From an uncultured Eubacterium sp. (GTDB lineage: Bacteria > Bacillota > Clostridia > Lachnospirales > Lachnospiraceae), in the NCBI GenBank assembly GCA_900551945.1, contig URYE01000003.1, positions 1-64,000 on the forward strand: DNA of 64,000 bases. Reading direction: 5' to 3'. The notes under the pieces are model-generated. The model saw only the letters and a list, made by a program, of their open reading frames with translations, was not told the origin of the DNA and searched no databases. This document shows, piece by piece, positions 28,392 through 36,797 of this stretch (within the stretch, counting starts at the first letter, position 1; the number at the start of each line of letters is the position of its first letter). A program made the translations under genes and the position numbers.

Positions 28392-30824
28392 ATGAATACA
28401 TCATTAAATTGGATTAAAGCAATAGTACCAGGTCTTGAAAATGTTACACCACAAGAATTTGCTGATGCAATGACTCTTTCAGGAACTAAGGTTGAAAGCT
28501 TTGAGTCATACGATAAAAATCTTGAAAAAATAGTTATCGGACAGATTGAGTCTGTAGAAAAGCACCCTGATGCTGATAAACTTGTAGTGTGTCAGGTAAA
28601 TGTAGGAAATGAAACAATACAGATAGTTACAGGTGCTTCTAATATTAAAGTAGGTACATCAGGTCAGAAAGTTCCAGTAGTATTAGACGGTGGACGAGTA
28701 GCAGGCGGACATGATGGTGGCGCTTTACCAGAAAATGGTATTAAGATAAAGAAGGGTAAGTTAAGAGGCGTTCCATCTAATGGTATGATGTGTGCTATTG
28801 AAGAACTTGGTTCATCAATAGAATTTTATCCAGACGCAGCAGAAGATGGTATATATATCTTAGGTGATGACGCTGAAGTTGGTTCTGATGCTATAGAATA
28901 TCTTGGACTTCATGATACAGTACATGAATACGAAATTACTAATAACAGAGTAGACTGTTATAGTGTTCTTGGTATAGCAAGAGAAGTGGCAGCTACATTT
29001 AAGAAGCCTTTTAACCCACCAGTAGTTACAAAGACTGGTAATTCAGAAGATGTTAATGACTATATTTCAGTAGAAGTTAAGGATACAGACCTTTGTAGCA
29101 GATACACAGCAAGAGTTGTAAAGAATATTAAGCTTGCACCATCTCCTAAGTGGATGCAAAGAAGACTTGCTACAGCAGGAATTAGACCAATCAACAATAT
29201 AGTAGATATAACTAACTATGTTATGGAAGAATATGGTCAGCCAATGCACGCTTATGACCTTGATACAATAGCAGGTAAGAAGATTATCGTAAGACGAGCA
29301 GAAGATGGAGAAAAGTTTGAAACTCTTGATGAGCAGGAAAGAACACTTGATTCATCAATGCTTATGATATGTGATGCTGATAAAGCTATTGGTCTTGCTG
29401 GTATTATGGGTGGTCAGAACTCTAAGATTACAGACGATGTAACAACAATGCTTTTTGAAGCAGCTACATTTGACGGAACTAATATAAGAAAAGCTACTAA
29501 GAAGTTAGGTTTAAGAACAGATGCTTCTGGCAAGTTTGAAAAGGGACTTGACCCAGAAAATGCAATGGCAGCAATGGACAGAGCTTGTCAGCTTATTGAA
29601 GAGCTTGGTGCAGGTGAAGTTGTTGGTGGAGCAATTGATATATATCCTAACAAGAAGGAAAAGAAGAGAATTACATTTGAACCAGAAAAGATTAATGCGT
29701 TATTAGGTACAGATGTGTCTGTTGACGAAATGATGTCATACTTTGAAAGACTTGAATTAGAATATGACAAGGAAAGTAATGAACTTATTATTCCTACATT
29801 TAGACAAGACCTTTTAAGAACTGCTGATATTGCAGAAGAAGTTGCAAGATTTTACGGCTATGCTAATATTCCTACAACGCTTCCATCAGGCTCAACAACA
29901 ATGGGTAAGATTTCTTTCAAGCATAGAGTTGAAAATGTTGCAAGAGAAATAGCACAGTTCTGTGGCTTCTCACAGGCTATGACATATTCATTTGAAAGTC
30001 CTAAGGTATTTGACAAGTTAAAGCTTGATGAAAATTCAGAATACAGAAATACAATACTTATTTCTAATCCATTGGGAGAAGATTTCTCAATAATGAGAAC
30101 ACTTCCAGTTAATGGTATGCTTACATCACTTTCAACTAACTATAATAGACGTAACAAGAACGTAAAGCTTTATGAATTTGCTACAGTATATATTCCTAAG
30201 GAAGATAAGGTAAATGAACTTCCAGACGAAAGAGTTCAGTTCACATTAGGCTTCTATGGCGATGGTGACTTCTTTACAATGAAGGGTGTAGTTGAAGAAT
30301 TTTTCGATAAGATTGGAATGAAGTTAAGACCAGAGTATAATCCAGAAGCTAACAAACCATTCTTACATCCAGGTCGTCAAGCAGAAATTAGCTATGATGG
30401 TGTAAAGGTCGGATATTTAGGTGAAGTTCACCCAGATGTTGCTGACACATATTCACTTGGCGAAAGAACATATATAGCAGTAATTGATATGCCTGCTGTA
30501 GTGGAATTTGCTTCATTTGATAGAAAGTATGAAGGAATTGCAAAGTTCCCTGCTGTATCAAGAGATATTAGTATGGTAATGCCTAAGGAAGTTTTAGTTG
30601 GCGAGGTTGAAAAGATTATAGAAAAGAGAGGCGGTAGCCTTCTTGAAAGCTATAATTTATTTGATATATATGAAGGCGCTCAGATTAAGATTGGTTACAA
30701 GTCAGTAGCATATTCTATATCATTTAGGGCTAAAGACAGAACACTTGAAGACAAAGATGTTTCAAGTATTATGGAAAATATATTAAAGGATTTAGCAGAA
30801 TTAGGTATTGAACTTAGAGCATAA
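28392..30824 (+). CDS. pheT: Phenylalanyl-tRNA synthetase beta subunit
   Basis: 810-residue subunit carrying tRNA binding and editing. The order is: OB-fold EMAP-like tRNA-binding domain (about 40-150: VEKHPDADKLVVCQVNVG), B3/B4 editing domain (about 210-400: NRVDCYSVLGIAREVAATF and HAYDLDTIAGKKIIVRRA), B5 domain (about 405-475), catalytic-like core, and a C-terminal FDX-ACB domain (KFPAVSRDISMVMP to KDLAELGIELRA). ATG 28392 follows GAAAGGA. It works with pheS directly upstream. Confidence 0.96.
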   Translation: MNTSLNWIKAIVPGLENVTPQEFADAMTLSGTKVESFESYDKNLEKIVIGQIESVEKHPDADKLVVCQVNVGNETIQIVTGASNIKVGTSGQKVPVVLDGGRVAGGHDGGALPENGIKIKKGKLRGVPSNGMMCAIEELGSSIEFYPDAAEDGIYILGDDAEVGSDAIEYLGLHDTVHEYEITNNRVDCYSVLGIAREVAATFKKPFNPPVVTKTGNSEDVNDYISVEVKDTDLCSRYTARVVKNIKLAPSPKWMQRRLATAGIRPINNIVDITNYVMEEYGQPMHAYDLDTIAGKKIIVRRAEDGEKFETLDEQERTLDSSMLMICDADKAIGLAGIMGGQNSKITDDVTTMLFEAATFDGTNIRKATKKLGLRTDASGKFEKGLDPENAMAAMDRACQLIEELGAGEVVGGAIDIYPNKKEKKRITFEPEKINALLGTDVSVDEMMSYFERLELEYDKESNELIIPTFRQDLLRTADIAEEVARFYGYANIPTTLPSGSTTMGKISFKHRVENVAREIAQFCGFSQAMTYSFESPKVFDKLKLDENSEYRNTILISNPLGEDFSIMRTLPVNGMLTSLSTNYNRRNKNVKLYEFATVYIPKEDKVNELPDERVQFTLGFYGDGDFFTMKGVVEEFFDKIGMKLRPEYNPEANKPFLHPGRQAEISYDGVKVGYLGEVHPDVADTYSLGERTYIAVIDMPAVVEFASFDRKYEGIAKFPAVSRDISMVMPKEVLVGEVEKIIEKRGGSLLESYNLFDIYEGAQIKIGYKSVAYSISFRAKDRTLEDKDVSSIMENILKDLAELGIELRA

Positions 30825-30848
30825 TAACACGAAAGGTATGGTAATATT

Positions 30849-31880
30849 TTGAATTTACATGATTTTTATTATGACCTTCCAGAAGAACTTATTGCACAAG
30901 ACCCATTATCAGACCGTTCAAGTTCAAGACTTATGGTGCTTGACAAGGAAACTGGTGCAATTGAACATAAGATATTCAAGGATATAATTGACTATCTTAA
31001 TCCGGGAGATTGTCTTGTAATTAATGATACTAAGGTTATTCCAGCAAGACTTATTGGTGAAAAGGTTGGAACAGGAGCAGCTATTGAAGTACTTCTTCTT
31101 ACTAGAAAAAATGATTTAAAGGATACTTGGGAAGTGCTTGTAAAGCCTGGTAAGAAAGCTAGAGTTGGTGCTAAGATTAGTTTTGGTAATGGCAAGCTTA
31201 TTGGAGAAATTATAGATATTGTAGAAGAAGGAAATAGACTTATTCAATTTACTTATGATGGTATATTTGAAGAAATACTTGATGAGTTAGGTCAAATGCC
31301 ACTTCCACCTTATATTACACATAAGCTTGAGGATAAGAATAGATATCAGACTGTATATGCAAAGCATGATGGTTCTGCAGCAGCACCAACGGCAGGACTT
31401 CATTTTACTAAGGAGCTTCTTGAAAAAATTAAAGAAAAGGGGATTGATATAGCAAGAGTAACGCTTCATGTAGGACTTGGTACATTTAGACCTGTTAAAG
31501 AAGAAAATATTCTTGACCATCATATGCACTCAGAGTTCTATATGGTAGAACAAGAAGAAGCTGACAAGATTAATAATGCAAGAAAGAATGGACACAGAGT
31601 AATATCTGTTGGTACAACAAGTACAAGAACTCTTGAGTCAGTAGCAAAAGAAGATGGTACAATTCCAGCTTGTAGTGGTTGGACACAGATATTTATATAT
31701 CCTGGTTATAAATTTAAGGCAATAGATTGTCTTATTACTAATTTTCATTTGCCAGAGTCAACACTTGTTATGCTTGTATCAGCACTTGCAGGAAGAGAGC
31801 ATGTACTTAACGCATATAAAGAAGCTGTGGAAGAAAAATATAGATTTTTTAGTTTTGGAGATGCTATGTTTATACATTAA
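30849..31880 (+). CDS. queA: S-adenosylmethionine:tRNA ribosyltransferase-isomerase
   Basis: Penultimate step of queuosine synthesis: transfers the ribosyl part of SAM to preQ1-modified tRNA to give epoxyqueuosine. Signature blocks are [70 protein letters not shown] and [16 protein letters not shown]. Length 343 aa. The start is TTG 30849 after a GAAAGGT purine tract; no in-frame ATG is near. A PilZ gene follows after 28 nt. Confidence 0.95.
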   Translation: MNLHDFYYDLPEELIAQDPLSDRSSSRLMVLDKETGAIEHKIFKDIIDYLNPGDCLVINDTKVIPARLIGEKVGTGAAIEVLLLTRKNDLKDTWEVLVKPGKKARVGAKISFGNGKLIGEIIDIVEEGNRLIQFTYDGIFEEILDELGQMPLPPYITHKLEDKNRYQTVYAKHDGSAAAPTAGLHFTKELLEKIKEKGIDIARVTLHVGLGTFRPVKEENILDHHMHSEFYMVEQEEADKINNARKNGHRVISVGTTSTRTLESVAKEDGTIPACSGWTQIFIYPGYKFKAIDCLITNFHLPESTLVMLVSALAGREHVLNAYKEAVEEKYRFFSFGDAMFIH

Positions 31881-31908
31881 GTTGATATACAGAAATGAGG
31901 GATAATTT

Positions 31909-32277
31909 ATGGGTATTGAAAAAAGAAGAGCAAAAAGAGTAGATGTAAATGCTGTTATTAGTATTAATAGGCTTGATAATGGTGAATATTTACATTATGA
32001 AGATAGTAAGAAGATTAATGTAAATATCATAGATGTGTCAGAAACGGGTATTTCATTCTCAACACAAGAGCCAATAGAGATTAATTCCTATTATAATACT
32101 GACCTTGATTTTGATGGTTGTGCAAGAATTAAAGCTGTTGTACAGATTGTAAGGAAAGATGATAGTAATCCTAACAATATTATATATGGTGGTAGGTTTA
32201 TTGGTATTAGTACAGAAGACCAGTTTAAACTTAGTGTATTTAGAATTGTAAGTGAAAATAAGGCTGAACAAAAGTAA
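31909..32277 (+). CDS. PilZ-domain protein (candidate cyclic-di-GMP receptor)
   Basis: A 122-residue single-domain protein. The N-terminal arginine cluster KRRAKRVDV and the downstream IIDVSETGISFS (D-x-S-x-x-G) are the two c-di-GMP-binding motifs of PilZ domains, and both look intact. It lies 28 nt after queA and is probably co-transcribed. A GGDEF protein is encoded at 59515, so c-di-GMP signalling is plausible in this organism. Confidence 0.82.
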   Translation: MGIEKRRAKRVDVNAVISINRLDNGEYLHYEDSKKINVNIIDVSETGISFSTQEPIEINSYYNTDLDFDGCARIKAVVQIVRKDDSNPNNIIYGGRFIGISTEDQFKLSVFRIVSENKAEQK

Positions 32278-32288
32278 AGTTGGTTGAA

Positions 32289-32448
32289 GATACTAGAATT
32301 ATATAAAACATTCACACACTAGTAAAAGTACAGTTATTTATCTTTGTATGTCATCATCGAACAAGTGTGTTCGCTGTTGCCATACAAAGATAGATAGCTG
32401 TTCTTTTAATGGTGCATTCATTGCTTTATATAATTCTAGTATCTTATG
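32289..32448 (+). repeat. Nested-hairpin interspersed element, copy 3
   Basis: Outer arms GATACTAGAATTATATAAA and TTTATATAATTCTAGTATC pair perfectly and differ from copy 2 by matched changes. Inner arms ACAGTTATTTATCTTTGTATG and CATACAAAGATAGATAGCTGT also co-vary. The apex CGAACA-AGTG-TGTTCG is conserved. Confidence 0.88.
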
Positions 32449-32500
32449 TAAGTGTATTGGCTTAATTAGCATATAAATACTTAATTAAAAGAATTTATGG

Positions 32501-32530
32501 TTGCATTTTTGGTGAGTTTTATTGTATAAT
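32501..32530 (+). promoter_or_regulatory. Promoter of rnpB
   Basis: TTGCAT (32501-32506), an 18-bp spacer and consensus TATAAT (32525-32530), placing the start of transcription at about 32537-32543, where the RNase P RNA begins. Confidence 0.65.
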
Positions 32531-32542
32531 AACTAAGATATT

Positions 32543-32884
32543 GAGTAACACAGACAATCGCGGCTACAAGTGTCGAAAGACTGTAGGTGAGGAAAGTCCG
32601 GGCTTCATAGGGCAGAATGCCAGATAACGTCTGGTGGAGGTGACTCCAAGGCTAGTGCAACAGAAATATACCGCCATTTTTAATGGTAAGGGTGGAAAGG
32701 TAGCGTAAGGGACTACCGCACTTTTGGTAACAAAGGTGGCTATGTAAACCCCATTCGAAGCAAGACCAAAACAAAAGTGATACGGCTGCCCGTCGTGCTT
32801 TTAGGTAGGTCGCTTGAGCCTGCTGGCGACAGTAGGACTAGATAGATGATTGTCTAATACATAACCCGGCTTATAGTGTTGCTC
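32543..32884 (+). ncRNA. rnpB: RNase P RNA, bacterial type A
   Basis: Catalytic RNA that removes tRNA 5' leaders. The universal blocks are present: GAGGAAAGTCCGGGCT near 32590, the P8-P11 region with AGGCTAGTGCAACAGAAATATACC, GGTAAGGGTGGAAAGGTAGCG, GTAAACCCCATTCGAAGCAAGACCAAA split across its helices, and the 3' ACATAACCCGGCTTATAG. GAGTAAC at the 5' end pairs with GTTGCTC at the 3' end (helix P1). The helix layout fits type A (Clostridia) rather than the type B of Bacilli. Confidence 0.95.
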
Positions 32885-32936
32885 GATATTTTATTATTTT
32901 AAAATTAATTTTGAATTTCTTTTAATATTAATATAA

Positions 32937-32998
32937 ATAAGTCCCCATCTTTATTTGTTATTGTTTTATACAATAAAAGTAAAGATGGGGACTTATTT
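32937..32998. terminator. Long inverted repeat after rnpB
   Basis: AAGTCCCCATCTTTA and TAAAGATGGGGACTT form a 15-bp stem with an extra TTGTTATTG/CAATAAAAG pairing inside. It lies about 55 nt after rnpB and probably ends or stabilises its precursor. The T-run is weak. Confidence 0.55.
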
Positions 32999-33005
32999 AG
33001 TGTTT

Positions 33006-33097
33006 ATGCCAACAACAACTGAAAGGTTATTCTCGCACAAGACTGATTGATAGTTGAGATAATTTGAGAAACTAGCAGAGTGTGTTTCTTATATTTT
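33006..33097 (+). repeat. Family-2 intergenic repeat
   Basis: The stretch from CCAACAACAACTGAAAGG to GTGTTTCTTATATTTTG shares CGCACAAGACTG, TTGAGATAATTTGAGAAAC and TAGCAGAGTGTGTTTCTTAT with copies at 34926 and 41979. GAGAAACTAGCAGAGTGTGTTTCTT can form a hairpin when read as two arms. Confidence 0.6.
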
Positions 33098-33100
33098 GTT

Positions 33101-33164
33101 AAAAAGCTGTCACAATAAAAATTAATATAAAAGTATATTGATTTCTTTGTGACAGCTTTTTATG
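33101..33164. terminator. Bidirectional terminator downstream of pyrI
   Basis: AAAAAGCTGTCACAA pairs with TTGTGACAGCTTTTT around an AT-rich loop. It lies 70 nt beyond the pyrI stop (- strand). T-runs exist on both strands. Confidence 0.75.
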
Positions 33165-33234
33165 GTTTACTATTATTAAGTTAAGTAGAAAAGTTAAATT
33201 CTAATATTTTATTAGTGTTGTAATATTATGTTTC

Positions 33235-33678
33235 TTAGTCTATATGTCTGCTTCTACGAGTGTATTTTTCTTCACAGTATTTACATCTATATACTTGTTT
33301 TTCTTCATCAGTTAAGATAAATACATGGTCAAGCTCTTGTTCTATTGATGTTATACATCTAGGATTTTGGCATTTGATTACGTTTGTAATTGACTTTGGA
33401 AGTTTTAATGTCTTTTTGTCAACGATTTCACCGTTTTTGATGATGTTTACAGTGATATTGTGGTCGATGAAGCCGAGTGCGTCAAGGTCTACAAGGTCAA
33501 GGTCGGCTTCTATTTTTATAATGTCTTTTTTGCCCATTTTATTACTTCTTGCATTTTTGATAATAGCAACACAGCAGTCGAGCTTGTCTAATCCAAGCTT
33601 GTTATATATCATCATAGATTTACCAGCTTCGATATGGTCAAGAACGAAGCCTTCATTTAATTGTCCTACGTTTAACAT
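33235..33678 (-). CDS. pyrI: Aspartate carbamoyltransferase regulatory chain
   Basis: Regulatory subunit binding nucleotide effectors of aspartate transcarbamoylase. 147 residues: N-terminal allosteric domain (MLNVGQLNEGFVLDHIEAGKS) and C-terminal zinc domain with four Cys in CQNPRC and CKYCEEKY. The SD (AAAGGAG) is separated from ATG 33678 by a perfect 20-bp palindrome (33689-33708), so the SD works only if the hairpin is looped out or another signal is used. pyrB lies 46 nt upstream on the same strand; together they form pyrBI. Confidence 0.94.
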   Translation of the reverse strand: MLNVGQLNEGFVLDHIEAGKSMMIYNKLGLDKLDCCVAIIKNARSNKMGKKDIIKIEADLDLVDLDALGFIDHNITVNIIKNGEIVDKKTLKLPKSITNVIKCQNPRCITSIEQELDHVFILTDEEKQVYRCKYCEEKYTRRSRHID

Positions 33679-33688
33679 TTATTAATTA

Positions 33689-33708
33689 GTGGGATTATAT
33701 AATCCCAC
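33689..33708 (-). promoter_or_regulatory. Perfect palindrome between SD and start codon of pyrI
   Basis: GTGGGATTAT followed by its exact complement ATAATCCCAC. On the pyrI mRNA the order is AAAGGAG, this hairpin, about 10 nt of TAATTAATAA, then ATG. Folding brings the SD to a workable distance. Confidence 0.6.
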
Positions 33709-33724
33709 ACTCCTTTCGTTTAAA

Positions 33725-34639
33725 TTATTTGTCAAGACCTAAAAGTGTAAGGATAAGTGCCATTCGCACATATACACCGAATTGTGCCTGCTTAAAGTAT
33801 GCAGCTCTAGGGTCATCATCAACTTCTACAGATATTTCATTAACTCGTGGAAGTGGGTGTAACACATACATGTCTTTTTTAGCAAGTTCCATTTTGGCTT
33901 TGTCAAGAATGTAGAAGTTTTTCATTCTTAAATAGTCGTCTTCATTGAAAAATCTTTCTTTTTGAACACGAGTCATATAAAGAATATCAAGTTTTGGCAT
34001 TACATCTTCGAGCTTTTCAACTTCTTCAAATTCTATATTGTTGTCGATTAAGTTTTCTTTTATATAATCAGGAATACTAAGTTCTTTAGGTGATATAAGA
34101 ATAAACTTTACATTCTCATATCTTATAAGAGAATTGATAAGTGAATGAACAGTACGACCAAACTTTAAGTCGCCACAAAGACCTATTGTGAAATTGTTAA
34201 GAGAGCCTTTTAATTCACGAATTGTCATCATATCAGTAAGTGTCTGTGTTGGATGTTGATGACCACCATCACCTGCGTTGATAATTGGAATTAATGACTT
34301 TGAAGCTGCTACCATAGGAGCGCCTTCTTTTGGGTGTCGCATTGCACATATATCTGCGTAACATGAGATAACTCTTATTGTGTCTGATACGCTTTCGCCT
34401 TTTGCTGCCGAGCTTGAATTGGCAGAAGAAAAACCAAGGACAGAGCCACCGAGATTGAGCATTGCTGCTTCAAAACTGAGTCTTGTTCGTGTACTTGGTT
34501 CATAGAAAAGTGTAGCTATTTTTTTACCATCACATTTGTGACTGTATTTAGCAGGGTCTTTTGCAATATCGCTTGCTAAATCGAGAAGTTGTTCTGTTTC
34601 ATCGGTTGTAAAGTCGAGTGGGTTTAATAAATGTCTCAT
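33725..34639 (-). CDS. pyrB: Aspartate carbamoyltransferase catalytic chain
   Basis: Commits aspartate and carbamoyl phosphate to pyrimidine synthesis. The carbamoyl-phosphate motif [13 protein letters not shown], the [18 protein letters not shown] motif and HPLPRVNEI are intact. ATG 34639 ([10 protein letters not shown]) follows GGAGGA with 7-nt spacing; the frame to 34669 is an extension without an SD. 304 aa. A perfect 8-bp inverted repeat (34664-34682) lies in the leader. The pyrI pairing indicates an allosteric class of enzyme. Confidence 0.95.
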   Translation of the reverse strand: MRHLLNPLDFTTDETEQLLDLASDIAKDPAKYSHKCDGKKIATLFYEPSTRTRLSFEAAMLNLGGSVLGFSSANSSSAAKGESVSDTIRVISCYADICAMRHPKEGAPMVAASKSLIPIINAGDGGHQHPTQTLTDMMTIRELKGSLNNFTIGLCGDLKFGRTVHSLINSLIRYENVKFILISPKELSIPDYIKENLIDNNIEFEEVEKLEDVMPKLDILYMTRVQKERFFNEDDYLRMKNFYILDKAKMELAKKDMYVLHPLPRVNEISVEVDDDPRAAYFKQAQFGVYVRMALILTLLGLDK

Positions 34640-34663
34640 TAATAATCCTCCGTATTTGCCTGT

Positions 34664-34682
34664 GTTCATAAGTGTTATGAAC
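34664..34682. promoter_or_regulatory. 8-bp perfect inverted repeat upstream of pyrB
   Basis: GTTCATAA-GTG-TTATGAAC, about 25 bp before the pyrB start codon on the - strand. It could be an operator or a small leader hairpin; no known pyrimidine regulator site is recognised. Confidence 0.35.
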
Positions 34683-34790
34683 TACAGAAATTTTTCTTTA
34701 CAACATATTTTACTATGATTTTTGTAATTGCACAATTATTATTTTGAAATATTTTTTATATTTTTAATATGATATAATTAAGGTTATGGG

Positions 34791-35042
34791 GATATCAGTA
34801 GTATATAAGCAAACACACACCAGTAAAAGTACAGTAGTCTATATTTGTCTGTCATCATCGAACAAGTGTGTTCGATGTTGTCATACAAATATAAACTACA
34901 GTTCTTTTAATGGTGCATTTATTTACGCGAACAACGAGTCAAAGTCTGTGCTTGCACAAGACCTTGACGACTGTCGCGATAACTTGAGAAACTTGCAATG
35001 CAAGTTTCTCGTAGTTGCTTATATACTACTGATATCTTACGG
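34791..35042 (+). repeat. Nested-hairpin interspersed element, copy 4, interrupted
   Basis: Outer arms GATATCAGTAGTATATAAGC and GCTTATATACTACTGATATC pair perfectly. Inner arms, the apex CGAACAAGTGTGTTCG and the right-hand CTTACGG are as in other copies. The right arm is split after GTGCATTTATTT by about 95 bp matching the family-2 repeat. Confidence 0.85.
34926..35016 (+). repeat. Family-2 repeat inserted in nested-hairpin element copy 4
   Basis: GCGAACAACGAGTCAAAGTC, then CTTGCACAAGACC, GATAACTTGAGAAACTTGC and CAAGTTTCTCGTAGTTG. CGAACAACGAG at the left pairs in part with CTCGTAGTTG at the right, so the unit is itself a palindrome. It resembles 41979-42067 most closely. Confidence 0.65.
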
Positions 35043-35237
35043 AAGTTTATTATGGTGTGATAGATTGTAAGTTTTAAGAAGTTGTGGTACAATAGTTGAT
35101 AACTTGAAACCAGTGAAGCTAATGAGATATATCCAGTGCAAGTTGAAATAGTCTTGATAATGATGAGGTAGAACTCTGTTGGGATTGGCGGCTTATGGTT
35201 AAGACTACTAAATTAAGTGGTAAATAATTAAAATCTA

Positions 35238-35330
35238 GGAAAGGAAAAGCTATATTAACTACAAATCGTGAGATTGTAGCAATTATTTAACATATACGAA
35301 TTTGTGTATGTTTTTAGTAGCAGGTTTAAT
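35238..35330 (+). promoter_or_regulatory. Structured leader with displaced SD, copy 2 of 3
   Basis: GGAAAGGAAAAGC (35238-35250). A short closing stem GCTAT (35249-35253) with GTAGC (35317-35321). Hairpin 1 CTACAAATC/GATTGTAG (35259-35279). Hairpin 2 ACATATAC/GTGTATGT (35290-35311). Then AGCAGG, 6 nt, and ATG 35331. Hairpin 2 and the following TTTTAGTAGCAGGT are nearly identical to the efp leader. Confidence 0.55.
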
Positions 35331-36422
35331 ATGTCTAAGATTATATTGACAGGAGATAGACCAACAGGAAGACTTCATCTTGGTCATTATGTTGGTTCTC
35401 TTAAAAGGAGAGTAGAATTACAAAATTCAGGAGAGTTTGATAATATATTTATTATGATAGCAGACGCACAGGCGCTTACAGATAATGCGGACAATCCTGA
35501 AAAAGTAAGACAAAATATTATAGAGGTTGCACTTGACTATCTTTCATGTGGTGTTGACCCTACTAAGACTAATATTTTTATACAGTCACAGATACCACAG
35601 CTTACAGAGCTTACATTTTATTATATGAACCTTGTTACAGTGTCAAGATTACAACGTAATCCTACTGTAAAGGCTGAAATTCAGCTTCGTAACTTTGAAA
35701 CAAGTATTCCAGTAGGCTTCTTTACATATCCTATAAGTCAGGCTGCGGATATTACAGCATTTAAGGCTACAACAGTCCCAGTAGGTGAAGACCAAGAGCC
35801 TATGATTGAACAGACTAGAGAGATTGTAAGAAAGTTCAACTCTGTTTATGGAGATACACTTGTTGAACCAGAGATTTTATTACCAGATAATAAGGTATGT
35901 ATGCGACTTCCTGGTACAGATGGCAAGGCTAAGATGAGTAAGTCACTCGGTAACTGTATATATTTGGCAGATACACCAGAAGATGTTAAAAAGAAAGTTA
36001 TGGGAATGTACACTGACCCAGACCATATAAGAATTGAAGACCCAGGTAAGATAGAAGGAAACTGTGTGTTTACATATCTTGATGCTTTAAGCACACCGGA
36101 AGACTTCAAGGAATTTCTTCCAGATTACAATAACCTTGATGAATTAAAGGAACACTATCAGAGAGGTGGTCTTGGCGATGTTAAGGTTAAGAAGTTCTTA
36201 AATAACGTAATTCAAAAGGAACTTGAGCCAATAAGAGCAAGAAGACATGAATTTGAAAAGGATATTCCAGAAGTTTATAATATTCTTAAAAAGGGTACAG
36301 AGGAAGCATACAAGGTGGCACAGCAGACACTTGATGAAGTTAAGGCTTCTATGAAGATTAATTATTTTGATGATGAAGAACTTATCAAGGTTCAATCAGA
36401 AAAATATAATCCAGTTGATTAA
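35331..36422 (+). CDS. trpS: Tryptophanyl-tRNA synthetase, second (canonical) copy
   Basis: 363-residue class Ic synthetase. HIGH is present as HLGH in [10 protein letters not shown], and [10 protein letters not shown] is the KMSKS motif. Unlike the copy at 144 it keeps LPGTDG and MYTDPDH, the usual family sequence, and its codon use resembles pheS/pheT and glyS. This is probably the housekeeping enzyme. ATG 35331 ([13 protein letters not shown]) is chosen over the GTG at 35304, which lies inside a conserved leader hairpin. A terminator formed from a relative of the interspersed element follows. Confidence 0.95.
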   Translation: MSKIILTGDRPTGRLHLGHYVGSLKRRVELQNSGEFDNIFIMIADAQALTDNADNPEKVRQNIIEVALDYLSCGVDPTKTNIFIQSQIPQLTELTFYYMNLVTVSRLQRNPTVKAEIQLRNFETSIPVGFFTYPISQAADITAFKATTVPVGEDQEPMIEQTREIVRKFNSVYGDTLVEPEILLPDNKVCMRLPGTDGKAKMSKSLGNCIYLADTPEDVKKKVMGMYTDPDHIRIEDPGKIEGNCVFTYLDALSTPEDFKEFLPDYNNLDELKEHYQRGGLGDVKVKKFLNNVIQKELEPIRARRHEFEKDIPEVYNILKKGTEEAYKVAQQTLDEVKASMKINYFDDEELIKVQSEKYNPVD

Positions 36423-36463
36423 ATTTTTTATTTACTTTGAAGTTTTTAAGTATAAGTGTTATC

Positions 36464-36540
36464 TAAAAAAACAGCTATATTTGTATAACAACTATGAACT
36501 AATTTGTTCAAGGTGATATACATATATAGCTGTTTTTTAA
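36464..36540 (+). terminator. Terminator of trpS, resembling the core of the interspersed element
   Basis: AAAAAACAGCTATAT (36466-36480) pairs with ATATAGCTGTTTTTT near 36524-36538, ending in six T. Inside, TTGTATAACA, a GAAC-TAATTT-GTTC apex and ATACATAT parallel the inner arms and CGAACA/TGTTCG apex of the ~160-bp elements, suggesting a decayed solo core. Confidence 0.7.
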
Positions 36541-36544
36541 CTTA

Positions 36545-36745
36545 ATGGACAAAATAATAAACCATCCGCATAGCGATGATGTGCTTACACTCCAACGGCT
36601 AAAGCTCGTTGGTTTCTTATATACAATCACTTTCCAATATACTCGGCATATAAGACTAATGACTTTTTATAAGACGTTCACTACCAAAGACACCACTGTA
36701 TCTATTAACGATAGTATGAGGCTCGTGTCGAAAACTATATCTATT
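36545..36745 (-). mobile_element. Possible 3' remnant of an IS200/IS605-type tnpB element
   Basis: On the - strand a short reading frame ends SGVFGSERLIKSH and stops. It is followed by the hairpin CCAACG-AGCTTTAGC-CGTTGG and AGTGTAAGCAC, an arrangement like the right end and RNA scaffold of TnpB-carrying elements in Clostridia. No transposase body or left end is present. I rely on memory of such ends; the call is weak. Confidence 0.25.
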
Positions 36746-36755
36746 ATAGCACATT

Positions 36756-36797
36756 ATTATAATAAGCAATAGAAGTAGGTAAATTGCTTATTATAAT
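36756..36797 (-). terminator. Terminator overlapping the 3' end of the lactonase gene
   Basis: ATTATAATAAGCAAT (36756-36770) and ATTGCTTATTATAAT (36783-36797) form a perfect 15-bp stem that includes the stop codon of the - strand gene. Confidence 0.55.

Noticed and set aside
34786-35070. A 94-codon + strand ORF upstream of trpS
   Set aside because: It is the translation of the interrupted interspersed element; a similar peptide appears from the copy at 15669, reflecting shared DNA repeats rather than a protein family.
35304-35330. Upstream GTG start for the second trpS
   Set aside because: It falls inside a conserved leader hairpin, has no SD, and the ATG at 35331 aligns with the first trpS copy.
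36545-36772. A 75-codon + strand ORF between trpS and the lactonase gene
   Set aside because: No SD, no recognisable protein features; the segment is better explained as hairpin-rich remnant DNA on the opposite strand.
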